From Pseudoscleropodium purum (Eukaryota > Streptophyta > Bryopsida > Hypnales > Brachytheciaceae), in NCBI GenBank assembly GCA_963969395.1, contig OZ017797.1, positions 2,356,001 to 2,420,000 of the forward strand: a stretch of 64,000 nucleotides of DNA, read 5' to 3'. Both the position numbers and the translations under genes were made by a program. The notes under the pieces are model-generated. The model saw only the letters and a list, made by a program, of their open reading frames with translations, was not told the DNA's origin and ran no database searches. Positions 62,396 to 64,000 of the stretch are shown piece by piece. Numbering within the stretch: the first letter of the stretch is position 1; each line of letters begins with the position of its first letter.

Positions 62396-64000
62396 ATGGC
62401 GCCTCCCGTGGAAGGGAACCTCTCGGAGTGTCTCTACGACACTCTAGGAGTCGAGCGCTCCGTGGACCCTGACAAACTCAAGATCGCGTACCGCAAGATG
62501 GCCATGAAATGGCACCCTGATAAAGTCCAGCAGAGTGGGGCAGGGGACAGTGCTGATGCTTACCAGAAAGCCACTGAACGCTTTCAACAGATCAACCGCG
62601 CTTACGAGATTCTGTCCGATCCTGTGGAACGGACATGGTACGACTCGCACCGTGAGCGAATCCTTGCGGCGTCTTCTTCCTCCGCCAATGCAGCTCCTGG
62701 AGAGTTTGATTTGCCTCTCTGGAACTTCTTCTCGCCTTTTGCTTACTCAGGGTTTGGTGAGACCGGGAACGGCTTCTACGCCGTGTATAGGGAGATTTTC
62801 AAGAAGGTGCACATGCAGGAGCAAGTGTTCGGTCGCATGTATGGGAATGGTGATGTCGGAGAAGCACCTGAGCTTGGAGGACCCGAAACTCCCTATCAAC
62901 AGGTGTACTCCTTCTATCGCTATTGGCAGGGATTCTCTTCTGTTAAAGATTTTGGATGGTGTGACGAGTTCGATGTGTTGCAAGCTCCAAATCGGAAAGT
63001 TCGGCGGCTTATGGAGGAGGAGAACAATAAGGTGAGGAAGCGGGAGAAGCGAGAGTTTAACAATACCGTTCGCCAGTTGGCGACTTTTGTGAAGAAACGG
63101 GACAAGCGAGTGATCGAGAAGCAACTGGAGCTTCAAAAGCAACAGAAACAGAAGGAAGAGGAAAGGAAAGCTCGTCAATTGGCTCTTGAGAAGGAGAAGC
63201 AAGAGCAGATTCGGTTGTACAAAGAGCAAGCCTGGACGGTAGCCTCGGAAGGTGAGGATTGGGACAGCGAGGAGGAGAGTGACGACGATGGTACCGTAAA
63301 ATTAGAAAGAACTGCTCAGGACGCCGAGTGCATGATTTGTGGGAAGAGGTTCAAGTCCACCAAGCAATTGCAAAACCACGAGCGGTCGAAGAAGCATTTG
63401 GAGAATCTAGCTGCTCTCAAGGGAGCCTTTCGGAACGATGACGAGCAAGTAGAAAGGTTAGGGCGGCAATTAGGGATTGACATTTCATTCCAAAAGAAGT
63501 CGAAACGGAAGAAAGCAGTTGATGAATCCTGCGAAACGAAGGATTCAGAGACTGTGGACGAGAGCTCTGAGGATGCAGAAGCTCCTGTTGTCGAAGTCGA
63601 TTCTGGAGATGAGACTCTTCGGATGCCTGACACCATTTCAGATAATAACAATAACCCTGCGGTAGATAGTAGGAGTGACGACGAAAGTGTAGATGGTGTT
63701 AGCTTAGAGAAGGATATTTTAGGGAGAGAATCAACTTATGATGAATTGAAGATTTCTGGAGACGATGACGACGACGAGAACATGCTTGCCTCTATGCTGA
63801 AATCTCAACAAAGGCGTCAGAAGTCTGCAGTGGCACCGGAAACCAATGTTGAGAAAGAAGAAGTGGAGAAGGTAGTATCTGAGAGTGGTGATGACGATGA
63901 AGAAGAGGAAGATAGTGTGCTTGATGCCATATCAAACCTCCAGCTGAACAAGCAGGAGGCCGAACCAAGTCCCGAGGTCAGGCAATCTGATGCAGACGAT
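62396..64000 (+). CDS. DNAJC21/JJJ1-like co-chaperone, 5' 535 codons (runs off the window)
   Basis: Open from ATG 62396 to the window edge without introns. The J-domain covers about 11-84 with HPD at 40-42 (KWHPDK). WNFFSP and AYSGFG follow, then the DNAJC21-typical FYRYWQGFSSVKDFGWCDEF region, and a long Lys/Arg/Glu coiled coil (about 210-285). A U1-like C2H2 finger has C312, C315, H328 and H334 (CMICGKRF...HERSKKH). The rest is acidic and Ser-rich with Asp/Glu runs. In yeast Jjj1 stimulates Hsp70 to release the shuttling factor Arx1 from cytosolic pre-60S ribosomes; DNAJC21 does the same in humans. The C-terminal end, including any second zinc finger, lies outside the window. The start fits the family N-terminus and a telo-box lies 24 bp upstream. 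Confidence 0.95.
   Translation, partial: MAPPVEGNLSECLYDTLGVERSVDPDKLKIAYRKMAMKWHPDKVQQSGAGDSADAYQKATERFQQINRAYEILSDPVERTWYDSHRERILAASSSSANAAPGEFDLPLWNFFSPFAYSGFGETGNGFYAVYREIFKKVHMQEQVFGRMYGNGDVGEAPELGGPETPYQQVYSFYRYWQGFSSVKDFGWCDEFDVLQAPNRKVRRLMEEENNKVRKREKREFNNTVRQLATFVKKRDKRVIEKQLELQKQQKQKEEERKARQLALEKEKQEQIRLYKEQAWTVASEGEDWDSEEESDDDGTVKLERTAQDAECMICGKRFKSTKQLQNHERSKKHLENLAALKGAFRNDDEQVERLGRQLGIDISFQKKSKRKKAVDESCETKDSETVDESSEDAEAPVVEVDSGDETLRMPDTISDNNNNPAVDSRSDDESVDGVSLEKDILGRESTYDELKISGDDDDDENMLASMLKSQQRRQKSAVAPETNVEKEEVEKVVSESGDDDEEEEDSVLDAISNLQLNKQEAEPSPEVRQSDADD

Noticed and set aside
62535..63035. 166-codon plus-strand open frame
   Set aside because: Out of frame with the clear DNAJC21-like coding sequence that spans it.

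Overview
This is a nuclear window from a land plant, most likely a moss or another bryophyte. Evidence for that: plant genes split by short GT-AG introns, telo-box promoter motifs (AAACCCTAA), a plant-type GABA transaminase, and a one-exon TKL kinase of a kind I associate with moss genomes. The genus is not determined; everything beyond 'land plant' is inference. No bacterial, organellar, viral or CRISPR features were seen.

Layout. 0-1.4 kb: end of a decayed gene whose single reading frame is broken by four stop codons. 1.4-8 kb: AT-rich repeats, including three tandem hairpin units (3.1-3.7 kb) and a 43-bp minisatellite (6.36-6.59 kb). 8-9.1 kb: possible exons of an unresolved minus-strand gene. 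10.1-14.5 kb: a large array of strongly diverged tandem units sharing three conserved boxes. 15-19.3 kb: a long inverted-repeat element, AT-rich DNA and a short unassigned higher-GC island. 19.3-23.5 kb: a TKL protein kinase and an ELMO-domain protein, both on the minus strand. 24.3-26.6 kb: nested transposons and a CACTA-type MITE. 29.8-31.5 kb: frataxin (minus, 5 exons). 35.2-38.5 kb: a J-domain/DUF3752 protein (minus, 11 exons). 39.4-48.7 kb: AT-rich DNA with several terminal-inverted-repeat elements. 49.1 kb: a DUF2256 protein. 50.8-51.5 kb: an unrecognised frameshifted minus-strand coding relic. 51.9-57.4 kb: GABA transaminase (plus, 18 exons). 58.1-61.4 kb: a WSS1-like DNA-protein crosslink protease (minus, 5 exons). 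From 62.4 kb to the edge: a DNAJC21/JJJ1-like ribosome-biogenesis co-chaperone (plus, cut by the window end).

I rebuilt exon structures by eye from splice sites, reading phase and family conservation. The frataxin, J-domain/DUF3752, GABA transaminase and WSS1 models each join in phase to an uninterrupted protein of normal family length. The genes are unrelated housekeeping functions (iron-sulfur metabolism, GABA catabolism, DNA repair, RNA/ribosome biogenesis, signalling) and do not form a pathway. WSS1 and DNAJC21 are divergent and share about 1 kb of promoter DNA with several telo-boxes.

The most unusual signals are non-genic: the three-box tandem array (10.1-14.5 kb), the tandem hairpin array (3.1-3.7 kb), and TTAA-flanked elements nested inside one another, supported by related copies elsewhere in the window that lack the inserts.
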